Below are positions 17,133 through 25,757 of a DNA stretch of 64,000 nt, piece after piece. Position numbers and translations under genes: made by a program. The stretch's first letter is position 1; each line of letters starts with the position of its first letter. The notes under the pieces were generated by a model. It was given only the letters and a program-made list of their open reading frames with translations. It had not been told where the DNA came from and ran no database searches. The stretch comes from Luteimonas marina (GTDB lineage: Bacteria > Pseudomonadota > Gammaproteobacteria > Xanthomonadales > Xanthomonadaceae), in assembly GCF_007859325.1 (NCBI RefSeq), contig NZ_VOHK01000005.1, positions 434,001 through 498,000 on the forward strand, in the 5' to 3' direction.

Positions 17133-19094
17133 TCAGCCGCGGCTATCGTCCGCGCCGGGCGCGCGCTGCGGCACCTCGCCCCAGCGGCGGTCAACCGCCC
17201 AGATCGCGAAGGCGAGATAGGCCGCCTGCTGCTCCGGCTGCGGGTACGCGCCCCACGCCGACAGGTGCCCGCCCGCCGGCGCGGTGTACGACAGGATCGG
17301 CTGGCCGCCGGTGGTCAGCGAACGCGCCTTGATCGCGAACTTCACCGGCTCCCAGAACGAGACCGCGTCGTCGTCCACCACTGCGGTGGTGAACCAGGCC
17401 GGCAGCGGCGCCGCCGGCAGGTGGTCATAGGGCGAGAAGCTTTCGACGAAGGCGTGTTCGAGCGGATCGGCCGGATCGCCCCAGATCGGGATGCCGGCGC
17501 CGCGGAGCGGATGGTCCTGGTAGCGTTCGAGCGTGGTCAGCACGTCCATGAACGCCACCGGCGCGATCAGCCCGGCCCACAGCTCCGGGCGGCGGTTGCC
17601 GACCACGCCCATCAGCGTGCCGCCGGCCGACAGGCCGAAGGCGACGATGCGCCCGCGCGTGCCGTAGCCCGCATCGGCGAGGTGTTCGGCGCAGGCGATG
17701 AAGTCGTCGTGGGTGGTCTTCTTGCCGGTGCGCAGCGTCGGCAGCCACCAGCCGGCGCCGCGTTCGCCGCCGCCGCGCACGTGCGCGATCGCGTGCACCC
17801 AGCCCTGCTCGACCAGCGCCAGCGCGGCGGCGTCGAAGCGCGCGTCGATCGACAGCCCGTAGCCGCCGTAGGCGATCTGCATCAGCGGCGCGCTGCCGTC
17901 GAGCGCCTGCCCGGCGCGCATCAGCACCGTGACCGGCACCTGCGCGCCGTCCGCGGCCGGTACCACCAGGCGACGCACTTCAAAGCGCGCCGGATCGAAC
18001 GCGGGCGCGGGGTCGAGCGCTTCGTGGCGACCGCTGGCGAGGTCGAGGCGCCGCCGCGCGCGCGGCGTGCGCGGCGATTCCAGACTGAAATCGAGGTGCG
18101 CGCTGCGCCCATCCTGCCCGGCCGGCACCTCGAGCGCGTAGGCGGCCTCGTCGAAGGCGACATCCCGCTCGCGGCCGTCGCGCGACATGAGCACCAGCCG
18201 CGGCAGCGCGTCGCGCAGTTCCTCGCGCACCAGCACGCCGTCGAACGGGTGCAGGCCGGTGATGACGCGGCCGGGCAGGTGCGGCACCAGCACCTGCCAG
18301 TGCACGCGGCCGGGCCGGTCGAGCGGCGCGGTCAGCAGCTGGAAGTCGAAGGCGCCGTCGGCGTTGCTGCGCACCACCAGGCCGCCGTTCCATTCGTCGA
18401 CGTCGTACTCGTGCTCCGGCGCGCGCGGCTCGACCAGCACCGGCGGATCGAGCGGACGCGCGGTCGCGAGCAGGCGCACCTCGCTGCTGCGCTGGCCCTG
18501 GCTGCGCAGCACGACGAGGTTGCGCAAGGCGCTCGGACGCAGGCTGACGGCGAACGCGGGATCGGATTCGGCGTAGACGACGGCGTCGGTGCCGGCGACG
18601 ACATCGCGGCGCAGCACCGTGGCCGGCGCGCCTTCGGACGCGGGACGCAGCCAGAACACGTGGCGGCCGTCGGGCGTGACCAGCGACTGTCCCGGCGCCG
18701 CACCGTCGATGGCGGGCGCGTCGGACGCGTCGGCTTCGGCCGGACGCAGCGCATTCAAGGCCTCGATGCGCGCGCGCAGCTGCGCCTGCAGCGGCTGCGT
18801 CGGCGCCAGCATCGCCTCGGTGTAGGCGTTTTCGGCATCGATCTGGGCGCGGATCGGCGCTTCGAGCGTGGACGGGTCGCGCAGCACCGCGAACCAGTCC
18901 TTCGGCCGCAGCCAGGCGTAGTCGTCGAGGCGGGCATGGCCGAAGCGGCCGACCGTTTCCGGGACGCGCTTCGCCACCGGCGGCAGCGGCCAGGGGGACG
19001 CGGCGGCGGATGTCGCCGCGGCGAGCGCGCGGGGCAACAGCGCGGCGGCGAGCGCGACGGCGGAACCGGCGAGGAAATCGCGGCGCGTGCTCAT
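17133..19094 (-). CDS. S9 prolyl oligopeptidase family peptidase (oligopeptidase B-like), Tat-exported
   Basis: The 653-residue start MSTRRDFLAGSAVALAAALL carries a twin-arginine signal (RRDFLAG) with a hydrophobic core and alanine-rich cleavage region, so the enzyme should be exported. The propeller domain spans about 40-410 and the catalytic domain about 415-645. The nucleophile lies in FGLSAGGTLMGVVGNRRPELW, the acid in VDDDAVSFWEPVKF, and the His in PAGGHLSAWG. Oligopeptidase B enzymes cut after basic residues; relatives differ in specificity, so the symbol is left blank. The possible tandem motif at 19282-19309 lies upstream. Confidence 0.88.
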   Translation of the reverse strand: MSTRRDFLAGSAVALAAALLPRALAAATSAAASPWPLPPVAKRVPETVGRFGHARLDDYAWLRPKDWFAVLRDPSTLEAPIRAQIDAENAYTEAMLAPTQPLQAQLRARIEALNALRPAEADASDAPAIDGAAPGQSLVTPDGRHVFWLRPASEGAPATVLRRDVVAGTDAVVYAESDPAFAVSLRPSALRNLVVLRSQGQRSSEVRLLATARPLDPPVLVEPRAPEHEYDVDEWNGGLVVRSNADGAFDFQLLTAPLDRPGRVHWQVLVPHLPGRVITGLHPFDGVLVREELRDALPRLVLMSRDGRERDVAFDEAAYALEVPAGQDGRSAHLDFSLESPRTPRARRRLDLASGRHEALDPAPAFDPARFEVRRLVVPAADGAQVPVTVLMRAGQALDGSAPLMQIAYGGYGLSIDARFDAAALALVEQGWVHAIAHVRGGGERGAGWWLPTLRTGKKTTHDDFIACAEHLADAGYGTRGRIVAFGLSAGGTLMGVVGNRRPELWAGLIAPVAFMDVLTTLERYQDHPLRGAGIPIWGDPADPLEHAFVESFSPYDHLPAAPLPAWFTTAVVDDDAVSFWEPVKFAIKARSLTTGGQPILSYTAPAGGHLSAWGAYPQPEQQAAYLAFAIWAVDRRWGEVPQRAPGADDSRG

Positions 19095-19281
19095 CGGCGG
19101 TGGTCCCGGCGCCCGCGTGTCGGATGGATGCACATGTCCGGCTCGTCCCCTTGCGTCAGTGCGACGGACCGATGCGTCGTCGCGGAATGGTCGAAGTCCC
19201 GCCCGGCGGACGCGAATCTGCGCGGGATCGGAACCGGGGTTGTAGCGCGATCCGGCACGCGCGTGCACCGATGCCGGCGGA

Positions 19282-19309
19282 CTTACCCATCGTTTTCCCG
19301 GCTTTACCC
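19282..19309. promoter_or_regulatory. Possible fourth copy of the CTTACCC tandem motif (site D)
   Basis: CTTACCC at 19282 is followed 21 bp later by TTTACCC at 19303, the same spacing as the operator candidates at 29893, 33011 and 38773. It lies about 190 bp upstream of the oligopeptidase gene but in the opposite orientation to the other sites relative to the gene, so it is the weakest member. The surrounding 350 bp hold no gene. Confidence 0.3.
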
Positions 19310-19346
19310 GGTCGCTGGCGTGTCGCGGGCGTCATGCCCACGGTCC

Positions 19347-19420
19347 GTAGGAGCGGCTTCAGCCGCGACCGGGCGTTCGACGAAGTCTGGACGCAGGGTC
19401 GCGCCTGAAGGCGCTCCCAC
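19347..19420. repeat. GTAG-type repeat (GTAGGAGCGGCTTCAGCCGCGA)
   Basis: The left arm GTAGGAGCGGCTTCAGCCG and right arm TCGCGCCTGAAGGCGCTCCC are two hairpins facing each other, the same family as 37277-37348. It lies between the IclR regulator stop and the peptidase promoter. Confidence 0.7.
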
Positions 19421-19444
19421 CAACGATGGCGCGCGATGCCGGCC

Positions 19445-20182
19445 TCAGGACGCCGACGCCTCGAACCCCGCGATCGCCTCGCGCATGGCCTGCGCGATCT
19501 CCGCCCGCCGCGAGAGGCAGCGAGATACCGGCCCGGCCACCACGACCGCCAGCCGTCGCGCCGGGAACGGCAGCGGCAGCGAGACGCCGGCGAGGTCGGG
19601 CAGGAATTCGCTGTCGCTCTGGTGGTAGCCGCGCGCGTCGGCCTCGCGCAGCGCCAGCTCCACCGCGTCCGGCGACAGCGGCGTGGTGTCGGAATAGCGT
19701 TCGAAGCCGAGCTTGCGGTACAGCGCCTTGCGCTCGGCCGGCGTGGCCTGCACCAGCAGCGCGCGTCCGAGCGAGCTGGCGTGGATCGGGATGCGGTCGC
19801 CGACGCGGGCGAAGAAGCGCACCGCGTGCGTGGACTCGACCACGTCCAGCAGGCTGGCATGGGTGCCGGCCGCGGCGCCGATCGCGGTGGTCTCGCCGGT
19901 GGCGCGCGCGATCGCGACGGCGAGCTCGTGCAGCGATTCGGGCAGCGGCTCGCCGTCGGCGACGTCCTGCGCCAGCAGCAGCCAGCGGCGCGTGGGGTAG
20001 TAGGCGCGGCGGACCTGCGGTTCGTACAGGAAGCCGGCGTCGACGAGCGTGCCGACGAGGTTGTGGGTGCTCGAGCGCGGCCAGCCGAGGTCGTCCGAGA
20101 TCTCGGCCAGCGTCGCCGGGCGCTGGCGCCGGGCGAAGTATTCGAGCAGTTCGAGGACGTTGGCGGCCTGGCGGACGTGCAT
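19445..20182 (-). CDS. IclR-family transcriptional regulator
   Basis: The 245-residue protein starting MHVRQAANVLELLEYFARR has an N-terminal winged helix-turn-helix (ATLAEISDDLGWPRSSTHNLVGTL, about 20-45) and the C-terminal IclR effector domain (GTHASLLDVVESTHAVRF; SLGRALLVQATPAERKAL). No strong Shine-Dalgarno sequence is visible, so the exact start is less certain. It lies 29 bp downstream of the CoA-transferase gene on the same strand and probably controls that gene and the divergent aldehyde dehydrogenase-SDR pair; the effector is unknown. Confidence 0.88.
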   Translation of the reverse strand: MHVRQAANVLELLEYFARRQRPATLAEISDDLGWPRSSTHNLVGTLVDAGFLYEPQVRRAYYPTRRWLLLAQDVADGEPLPESLHELAVAIARATGETTAIGAAAGTHASLLDVVESTHAVRFFARVGDRIPIHASSLGRALLVQATPAERKALYRKLGFERYSDTTPLSPDAVELALREADARGYHQSDSEFLPDLAGVSLPLPFPARRLAVVVAGPVSRCLSRRAEIAQAMREAIAGFEASAS

Positions 20183-20211
20183 GCGCGTGATCGTTGTGAG
20201 GGGCGGGCACT

Positions 20212-21429
20212 CTAGCCGTTTTCGCCGGCGGACGATGGGAGCAGCAGCACGCCTTCGTCGATCAGCGCGCGGATCGTCGCGTCGTCGAGGCCGGCTTCGC
20301 GCAGCACTTCGACGCCGTGCTCGCCCTGGCGCGGTGCGGGCGACGGTGGCGGCGACACGCTGTCGGACCAGCGCACCGCCGGCGCGGTCCCGCGCAGGCG
20401 ACCTTGGGTGGGATGCTCGAACGCCTGGAAGAAGCCGACCGCCGCCAGGTGCGGATCGGCCAGCAGGCCCGGCACGTCGTGCATCGGCATCGCCGGCACG
20501 TCGATGCGTTCGAGCAGCGCCAGCCACTCGCCGGTGGTGCGTTCGCGGAAGCGCTCGCCGAGGAAGGCGTAGACGTGGTCGATGTTGGCGCTGCGGCTGG
20601 CGAAGCTGGCGAAACGCGGATCGCGCCGCGGCAGGTCGGCCTCGCCGAGTTCGGCCAGCAGCGCCGTCCAGTGGCGGTCGGTGTAGACCAGGGCGCAGAT
20701 GTGGCCGTCACGGGTGCGGTAGGGGCGGCGGTGGCGCGAGAGCAGCCGCGCATAGCCCTCCCCTTCGAGCGGCGGTTCGAAGCTCGCGCCGGACAGGTGG
20801 TCGCTGAGCACCAGCGCGGCCATGGTCTCGAACATCGGGATCTCGATCTCCTGCCCGCGTCCGCTGCGCTCGCGCGCGAACAGCGCGGCGCAGATCGCGC
20901 CGACCGCGGAGATCCCGACCACGCGGTCGGCCAGTGCGGTCGGCACGTAGCGCGGGGTACCGTCGCCGGCCCTGGCGATCCAGTACGACAGGCCGGAGGC
21001 GCCCTGGATCAGGTCGTCGTAGGCGGGCCGGCCCGAGTAGGGGCCGCCGCTACCGAAGCCGCACAGGCTGGCGTACACCAGCCGCGGGTGGTCCGGCGCC
21101 AGCGCGGCGTAGTCCAGCCCCAGCCGCGCGATCGCCTGCGGTCGCAGGTTGTGCACCAGCACGTCGGCGCCGCGCAGCAGCGCGAGCAGGGCGTCGCGTC
21201 CGCGCGGGTGCTTGAGGTCGAGGCAGAGCCCGCGCTTGCCGCGGTTGGAGTTGAGGAACAGCGCGCCCATGCCGTCGTGGCGGGCGGGACCGACCTGGCG
21301 GATCACGTCGCCGTCCGGCGCCTCCACCTTGACCACGTCCGCGCCCATCTCGGCCAGCGCCTGGGTCGCGTGCGGGCCCATCAGCACGGTCGACAGGTCG
21401 ACGACGCGGATGCCGTCTAGCGGTCCCAT
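20212..21429 (-). CDS. Family III (CaiB/BaiF) CoA-transferase
   Basis: The 405-residue protein opens with the family signature LDGIRVVDLSTVLMGPHATQALAEMGADVVKVE and carries NSNRGKRGLCLDLK near residue 60 and the catalytic Asp in GGPYSGRPAYDDLIQGASGL near 150. It moves CoA between carboxylic acids or races acyl-CoA esters. AGGAG lies eight bases before the start. With IclR downstream and a divergent aldehyde dehydrogenase and SDR, it fits a short carboxylate or alcohol catabolic pathway, where the aldehyde is oxidised to an acid and then activated by CoA transfer. The substrate is not identifiable. Confidence 0.9.
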   Translation of the reverse strand: MGPLDGIRVVDLSTVLMGPHATQALAEMGADVVKVEAPDGDVIRQVGPARHDGMGALFLNSNRGKRGLCLDLKHPRGRDALLALLRGADVLVHNLRPQAIARLGLDYAALAPDHPRLVYASLCGFGSGGPYSGRPAYDDLIQGASGLSYWIARAGDGTPRYVPTALADRVVGISAVGAICAALFARERSGRGQEIEIPMFETMAALVLSDHLSGASFEPPLEGEGYARLLSRHRRPYRTRDGHICALVYTDRHWTALLAELGEADLPRRDPRFASFASRSANIDHVYAFLGERFRERTTGEWLALLERIDVPAMPMHDVPGLLADPHLAAVGFFQAFEHPTQGRLRGTAPAVRWSDSVSPPPSPAPRQGEHGVEVLREAGLDDATIRALIDEGVLLLPSSAGENG

Positions 21430-21463
21430 GGCGAAGGCTCCTGTGGAAGGTTCTGGCCGAAGT

Positions 21464-21636
21464 CGTCATCCCCGCACAGATGCCCGCCGTCATCCCCGCG
21501 AAGGCGGGGACCCAGTGTCTTCGGCTCTTCAAAAGCAAAGACACTGGATCCCCGCCTTCGCGGGGATGACGAGTTGTAGTGCCCCCGCCTTCGCGGGGAT
21601 GACGGCCCGTGGTGCACGCACCTTCGCAGGGACGAC
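21464..21636. repeat. Clustered copies of the CGTCATCCCCGCGAAGGCGGGG repeat
   Basis: A complete inverted repeat (21488-21571, arms CGTCATCCCCGCGAAGGCGG) is flanked by a half copy on the left and by two right-hand half copies (GCCTTCGCGGGGATGACGG and a degenerate CCTTCGCAGGGACGACGG). Nested half copies suggest repeated insertion or slippage at one site. It lies in the 417-bp gap between the CoA-transferase and aldehyde dehydrogenase genes. Confidence 0.75.
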
Positions 21637-21788
21637 GGACCGAAGGTCCTCCCCTTCCCGCCGTTCGCGGGAAACGCGCATTGCAGTGCAGCAGGCAGGA
21701 CACCGGGGCGATGCATCGAAATGCCTTGTCGATCAATCGGTTGGCAGGAAATCCCGGCCGCCGGACCACGGCCGGAGCAGGCCGGAAC

Positions 21789-21816
21789 TTGACCAATAAT
21801 CACATACATGTATTTT
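21789..21816 (+). promoter_or_regulatory. AT-rich promoter of the aldehyde dehydrogenase gene
   Basis: TTGACC at 21789-21794 and TATTTT at 21811-21816 are separated by 16 bp and sit in a roughly 55-bp AT-rich island that contrasts with the surrounding DNA. The 10-bp palindrome ATACATGTAT overlaps the -10 region and is a likely operator half or regulator site. The promoter places the ATG at 21808 upstream of transcription start, favouring the start at 21847. Confidence 0.5.
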
Positions 21817-21846
21817 GAATTCACTATTTGGAATTTATTGACGACC

Positions 21847-23337
21847 ATGAGCCCAGGCACCTCCTCCCTGCTCCGCCACGAGCGCCTGTTCATCGGCGGC
21901 AGCTGGGTCGCGCCGCAGGACGGCGCCATCGTCCAGAGTCTCGACCCCAGCACCGGCCGCCCCTGGGCCAGCGTCGCCTTCGGCGGCCCGCGCGACGTCG
22001 ACCGCGCCGTCGACGCCGCGCGCACCGCGCTCGCCGGCCCCTGGCGGCGGATGCCGGGCCACGAGCGCGCCGCCCTGCTGCACAAGCTCGCGGACCTGTA
22101 CCGCCAGCATGCGCCGGAACTGGCCACGCTCGAAACCCGCGACAACGGCCGCGCCCTGCGCGAGACCCGGCTCGACACCGGCGCGCACCCGCGCTGGTTC
22201 CAGTACTACGCCTCGCTGGCCGAAACCCTGGGCGGGCGCACCATCCCGGTCGACGACAGCGTGCACGCCTTCACCACGCGCGTGCCGGTGGGCGTGGTCG
22301 GCGCGATCACGCCCTGGAACGTGCCGCTGATGTCGGCGGTGTGGAAGCTGGCGCCGGCGCTGGCCGCCGGCTGCACGGTGGTGCTCAAGCCGGCCGAGCA
22401 GACGCCGGTCACGACCCTGGAGCTGGCCAGGCTCATCGAAGCCGCAGGCTTCCCTCCCGGCGTGGTCAACGTGGTGCCGGGCGGCCCCGAGGTCGGCGCG
22501 GCGCTGGTCGCGCATCCGGACGTCGACAAGATCAGCTTCACCGGCGAGGGCGCGACCGCGAAGGCGATCCTGCGCAACGGCGCCGACAACCTCAAGCGCT
22601 TCGGCTTCGAGCTCGGCGGCAAGGCGCCGCACGTGATCTTCGCCGACGCCGACCTCGACCAGGCGCTCAACGCCGCCACCGGTTCGGCGTTCGCGCTGTG
22701 CGGGCAGAGCTGCGCGCTGGGCTCGCGGGTGCTGGTCGAGCGCCCGGTGTACGAGCGCGTGGTGGAGGAGTTCGCGCGCCGCGCCGGGCGCGTGCGCGTG
22801 GGCATGCCGCTCGATCCGGCCACGCACATGGGCCCGCAGGCGCACGAGGCGCAGTTGCGCAAGACGCTGTCGTACATCGACATCGGCAAGGACGAGGGTG
22901 CGCAGCTGGTCGCCGGCGGCGCGCGCCTGACCGACGGCGCGATGGAGGACGGCTGGTTCGTCGCGCCCACCGTGTTCGCCAACGTCGACAACGACATGCG
23001 CATCGCGCGCGAGGAGATCTTCGGCCCGGTCGCGGCGCTGATCCCGTTCGACGGCGAGGACGAGGCGGTCGCGCTCGCCAACGCCTCCGACTACGGCCTC
23101 GCCGCCGGCCTGTGGACGCGCGACGCCAGCCGCGCGCACCGCGTCGCCGCACGCATCGAGTCGGGCATCGTCTGGGTCAACACCTACCGCTTCCTGCGCT
23201 GGTCCACGCCCTACGGCGGGCTCAAGCACAGCGGCTGGGGGCGCGAGAACGGGCTCGAAGGCCTCGACGGCTACCTGGAGACGCGCACCACGGTGGTCAG
23301 CACGACCGGGCAGTTCGCAGATCCGTTTGCGCAGTAG
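21847..23337 (+). CDS. NAD(P)-dependent aldehyde dehydrogenase
   Basis: From MSPGTSSLLRHERLFIGGSW the product is 496 residues, the usual family length. Signatures are the cofactor segment GVVGAITPWNVPLMSAVWKLAPALAAG, Glu in GFELGGKAPHVIFADAD near 262, and catalytic Cys in CGQSCALGSRVLV near 296. It oxidises an aldehyde to the acid in the cytoplasm. The glycine-rich loop reads FTGEGATAKAI rather than FTGSTxxG, a mild variation. It is divergent from the CoA-transferase/IclR pair and followed by an SDR gene, so the three probably handle one alcohol-aldehyde-acid series. Confidence 0.9.
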   Translation: MSPGTSSLLRHERLFIGGSWVAPQDGAIVQSLDPSTGRPWASVAFGGPRDVDRAVDAARTALAGPWRRMPGHERAALLHKLADLYRQHAPELATLETRDNGRALRETRLDTGAHPRWFQYYASLAETLGGRTIPVDDSVHAFTTRVPVGVVGAITPWNVPLMSAVWKLAPALAAGCTVVLKPAEQTPVTTLELARLIEAAGFPPGVVNVVPGGPEVGAALVAHPDVDKISFTGEGATAKAILRNGADNLKRFGFELGGKAPHVIFADADLDQALNAATGSAFALCGQSCALGSRVLVERPVYERVVEEFARRAGRVRVGMPLDPATHMGPQAHEAQLRKTLSYIDIGKDEGAQLVAGGARLTDGAMEDGWFVAPTVFANVDNDMRIAREEIFGPVAALIPFDGEDEAVALANASDYGLAAGLWTRDASRAHRVAARIESGIVWVNTYRFLRWSTPYGGLKHSGWGRENGLEGLDGYLETRTTVVSTTGQFADPFAQ

Positions 23338-23375
23338 GGCAGTCGCTGCACGTTCCCGACATGCATTCCCGACCG

Positions 23376-23462
23376 CTGTCATTCCGAGCGCAGCGAGGAA
23401 TCTGCTTTCGCTGTTGCTTGTCTCGATCGAAAGCAGATTCCTCGCTGCGCTCGGAATGACAG
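23376..23462. repeat. Inverted repeat, CTGTCATTCCGAGCG family
   Basis: The arms CTGTCATTCCGAGCGCAGCG and CGCTGCGCTCGGAATGACAG enclose a shorter inner pair, GAATCTGCTTTCG and CGAAAGCAGATTC. It is the second copy of the element at 4352-4461. It lies between the aldehyde dehydrogenase and SDR genes. Confidence 0.85.
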
Positions 23463-23517
23463 TCGACATTTTACCGGGTACCTGAAACACCCGGCCCGAA
23501 CAACCGGAGACCACCAC

Positions 23518-24291
23518 ATGCGCCTGCAGGGCAAACTCGCCGTCATCACCGCCGCCGCCTCCGGCATGGGCCGCGCCGCCGTCCTCACCTTCGTGCGCGA
23601 GGGCGCGCGCGTGGCCGCGATCGACATCAATGCCGATGCGCTCGCCGCGCTCGCGGCCGAGGTGCGCGAGGCGCACGGCGTCGACATCGCCACCGTGCAG
23701 GCCGATCTGTCGAAGGCCGAGGACGCGCGCGCCAGCATCCACCGCGCCGCCGAGGCGCTGGGCGGCATCGACGTGCTGTGGGCGCACGCCGGCATTCCCG
23801 GCCCGGCCTCGGTCGAGGGCATGGATCTGGCCGAGTACGAGCTCGCGATGAACCTCAACGTCACCTCGGCGGTGCTGGCCGCGGGCGAGGCCGCGCCGTA
23901 CATGCGCAAGCGCGGCGGCGGCTCGCTGATGTTCACCGCGTCGGTGTCGGGCCTGGTCGGCTCGATGATGAGCCCGATCTATTCGGCGGCGAAGTTCGCC
24001 GTGGTCGGCCTGACCAAATCGCTGGCGCAGCGCTTCGCGCCCGACGGCATCCGCGTCAACGTGATCTGCCCGGGGCTGAGCGAGACGCCGATGAAAAAGG
24101 GCTTCATCGGCCGCAGCGGCGACCCGGAGGAAATGGCGGCGAACGAGAAGAAGCTGCTGGCCGCGATCCCGATGGCGCGCTTCGGCCAGGCGCAGGAGAT
24201 GGCCGACGCGGCACTGTGGCTGGCCTCGGACGAATCGAGCTACGTGACCGGCGTGGCGCTGCCGGTGGATGGGGGATATACCTGCCGCTGA
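23518..24291 (+). CDS. Short-chain dehydrogenase/reductase
   Basis: The 257-residue protein is a classical SDR: a cofactor loop with VITAAASGMGRAAVLTF (TxxxxGxG, first Gly replaced by Ala) followed by Asp in IDIN (NAD preference), the catalytic Ser in FTASVSGLVGS near 140, and YSAAK near 155. The NxxVICPGLSETPM and C-terminal YVTGVALPVDGG segments are also typical. GGAG lies ten bases before the ATG. It probably makes or uses the alcohol or ketone related to the aldehyde dehydrogenase substrate. Confidence 0.9.
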   Translation: MRLQGKLAVITAAASGMGRAAVLTFVREGARVAAIDINADALAALAAEVREAHGVDIATVQADLSKAEDARASIHRAAEALGGIDVLWAHAGIPGPASVEGMDLAEYELAMNLNVTSAVLAAGEAAPYMRKRGGGSLMFTASVSGLVGSMMSPIYSAAKFAVVGLTKSLAQRFAPDGIRVNVICPGLSETPMKKGFIGRSGDPEEMAANEKKLLAAIPMARFGQAQEMADAALWLASDESSYVTGVALPVDGGYTCR

Positions 24292-24306
24292 TCGTCTTGC
24301 GCTCTG

Positions 24307-24334
24307 CTCCTTCCCCCGCAAGCGGGGGAGGGAG
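24307..24334. repeat. G/C-run hairpin
   Basis: The hairpin CTTCCCCCGCAAGCGGGGGA has a GCAA loop and nine paired bases and is the arm of the family at 5938-6034. It lies between the SDR stop and the next gene and may end the upstream transcript. Confidence 0.6.
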
Positions 24335-24374
24335 CGCTCGCGCGGTATGCTCCCGCTTTCAGGAGGGATCACCG

Positions 24375-25679
24375 ATGCACGCATGCCCGACGCGACACGT
24401 CCTGCTCGCCGCCTGCCTCGCTGCATTGACCGTCTGCGCGGACGCCGCCTTCGCGCGCGAGCGCGCTCCCACGGCAACTGCCGCGCCGCACGGCATCTCG
24501 CCCGAACGCCTCGCCCGCATCGACCGCGTCTGGCAGGACTACATCGACAGCGGCCGCCTCGTCGGCGCGGTGCTGCTGGTGCAGCAGGACGGCAAGCCGG
24601 TGTTCGTCCGCGCGTATGGCCAGCGCGATCGCGAGGCCGGCGACCCGATGCGCGAGGACACCATCTTCCGCATCGCCTCGCAGACCAAGGCGCTGGTCAG
24701 CGTCGGCGCGATGATGCTGATGGAGGAGGGCCGGCTGCTGCTCGACGATCCGGTCGGCAAGTACCTGCCGGAGTGGTCGAAGACCACGGTCGCGGTAGCG
24801 AAGGACGGCGGCGGCTACGACACCGTGCCGGCGAAGCGGCCGATCACGATCCGCGACCTGCTCACGCACACCGCCGGCATCTCCTACGTCTACGGCAACG
24901 AAGCCGCGAAGCAGGCCTGGCAGGACGCGGGCATCGAGGGCTGGTACTTCGCCGACCGCGACGAACCCATGTCGGCGATCGTCGCGCGCATGGCGGCGCT
25001 GCCGATGGTGGCGCAGCCGGGCGAGCACATCGTCTACGGCTATTCGACCGACATCCTCGGCGTGGTGATCGAACGCGCCAGCGGCCAGTCGCTCGACGCC
25101 TTCCTGGAGCAGCGGCTGCTGCGGCCGCTCGGCATGCGCGACACCCACTTCTACCTGCCGCCGGAAAAGGCTGGCCGGCTGGCGACCGTCTACGCCGCCG
25201 AGGGTGCCGCGACCAGGCGCGTGCCCGACGTCGGCAGCGAGGGCGGCGCCGGCGCGACGGGCCAGGGCCGCTACGTCGAGGGTCCGCGCGTGGCCATGTC
25301 CGGCGGTGCGGGGCTGCTCTCCACCGCGCACGACTACAGCCGCTTCCTTGAGATGCTGCGGCGGGGCGGTGAACTGGACGGCCGTCGCTATCTCGGCCGC
25401 AAGTCGGTCGAGCTGATGACCGTCGACCATCTGGTCGAGGCGAAGTACTGGACGCCCGGCGCGGGCTTCGGCCTCGGTTTCGAGGTGATCACCGATCCGG
25501 GCAGGTTCGGCGCGCCGGGCTCGACGGGGGCCTACGGCTGGGGCGGCGCCTACCACAGCACCTACTGGGTCGACCCGGCCGAGGGCCTGACCGTGGTCTA
25601 CCTCACCCAGCTGATCCCGGCCGGCGACATCGACGACCAGGGCAAGCTGCGCGCGCTGATCTACCAGGCGATCGAGTAG
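24375..25679 (+). CDS. Exported serine hydrolase, class C beta-lactamase family
   Basis: The 434-residue protein starts at MHACPTRHVLLAACLAAL; AGGAGG at 24361-24366 decides this start over the longer frame that continues upstream inside the SDR gene. A signal peptide ends near AAFARE. The SxxK nucleophile pair is in FRIASQTKALVSVG near residue 98, followed by DPVGKYLPEW and LLTHTAGISYVYG, typical of this family. The family contains esterases, D-amino-acid peptidases and penicillin-binding-like proteins. Its closest functional relatives cannot be picked by eye. It converges on the amidohydrolase gene. Confidence 0.88.
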   Translation: MHACPTRHVLLAACLAALTVCADAAFARERAPTATAAPHGISPERLARIDRVWQDYIDSGRLVGAVLLVQQDGKPVFVRAYGQRDREAGDPMREDTIFRIASQTKALVSVGAMMLMEEGRLLLDDPVGKYLPEWSKTTVAVAKDGGGYDTVPAKRPITIRDLLTHTAGISYVYGNEAAKQAWQDAGIEGWYFADRDEPMSAIVARMAALPMVAQPGEHIVYGYSTDILGVVIERASGQSLDAFLEQRLLRPLGMRDTHFYLPPEKAGRLATVYAAEGAATRRVPDVGSEGGAGATGQGRYVEGPRVAMSGGAGLLSTAHDYSRFLEMLRRGGELDGRRYLGRKSVELMTVDHLVEAKYWTPGAGFGLGFEVITDPGRFGAPGSTGAYGWGGAYHSTYWVDPAEGLTVVYLTQLIPAGDIDDQGKLRALIYQAIE

Positions 25680-25688
25680 AAAGACCAT

Positions 25689-25728
25689 CGTCATCCTCGC
25701 CCCCGCCTACGCGGGGGCGGGGATGACG
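25689..25728. terminator. Palindromic hairpin between convergent genes
   Basis: CGTCATCCTCGCCCCCGCC and its complement ending GGCGGGGATGACG form one long hairpin with an ACG loop. It is the shortest copy of the CGTCATCC repeat family and lies between two convergent stop codons. No U-run follows, so terminator function is inferred from position. Confidence 0.45.
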
Positions 25729-25757
25729 GAAACGTCAGCATCCGAGTCGAAAATGCG

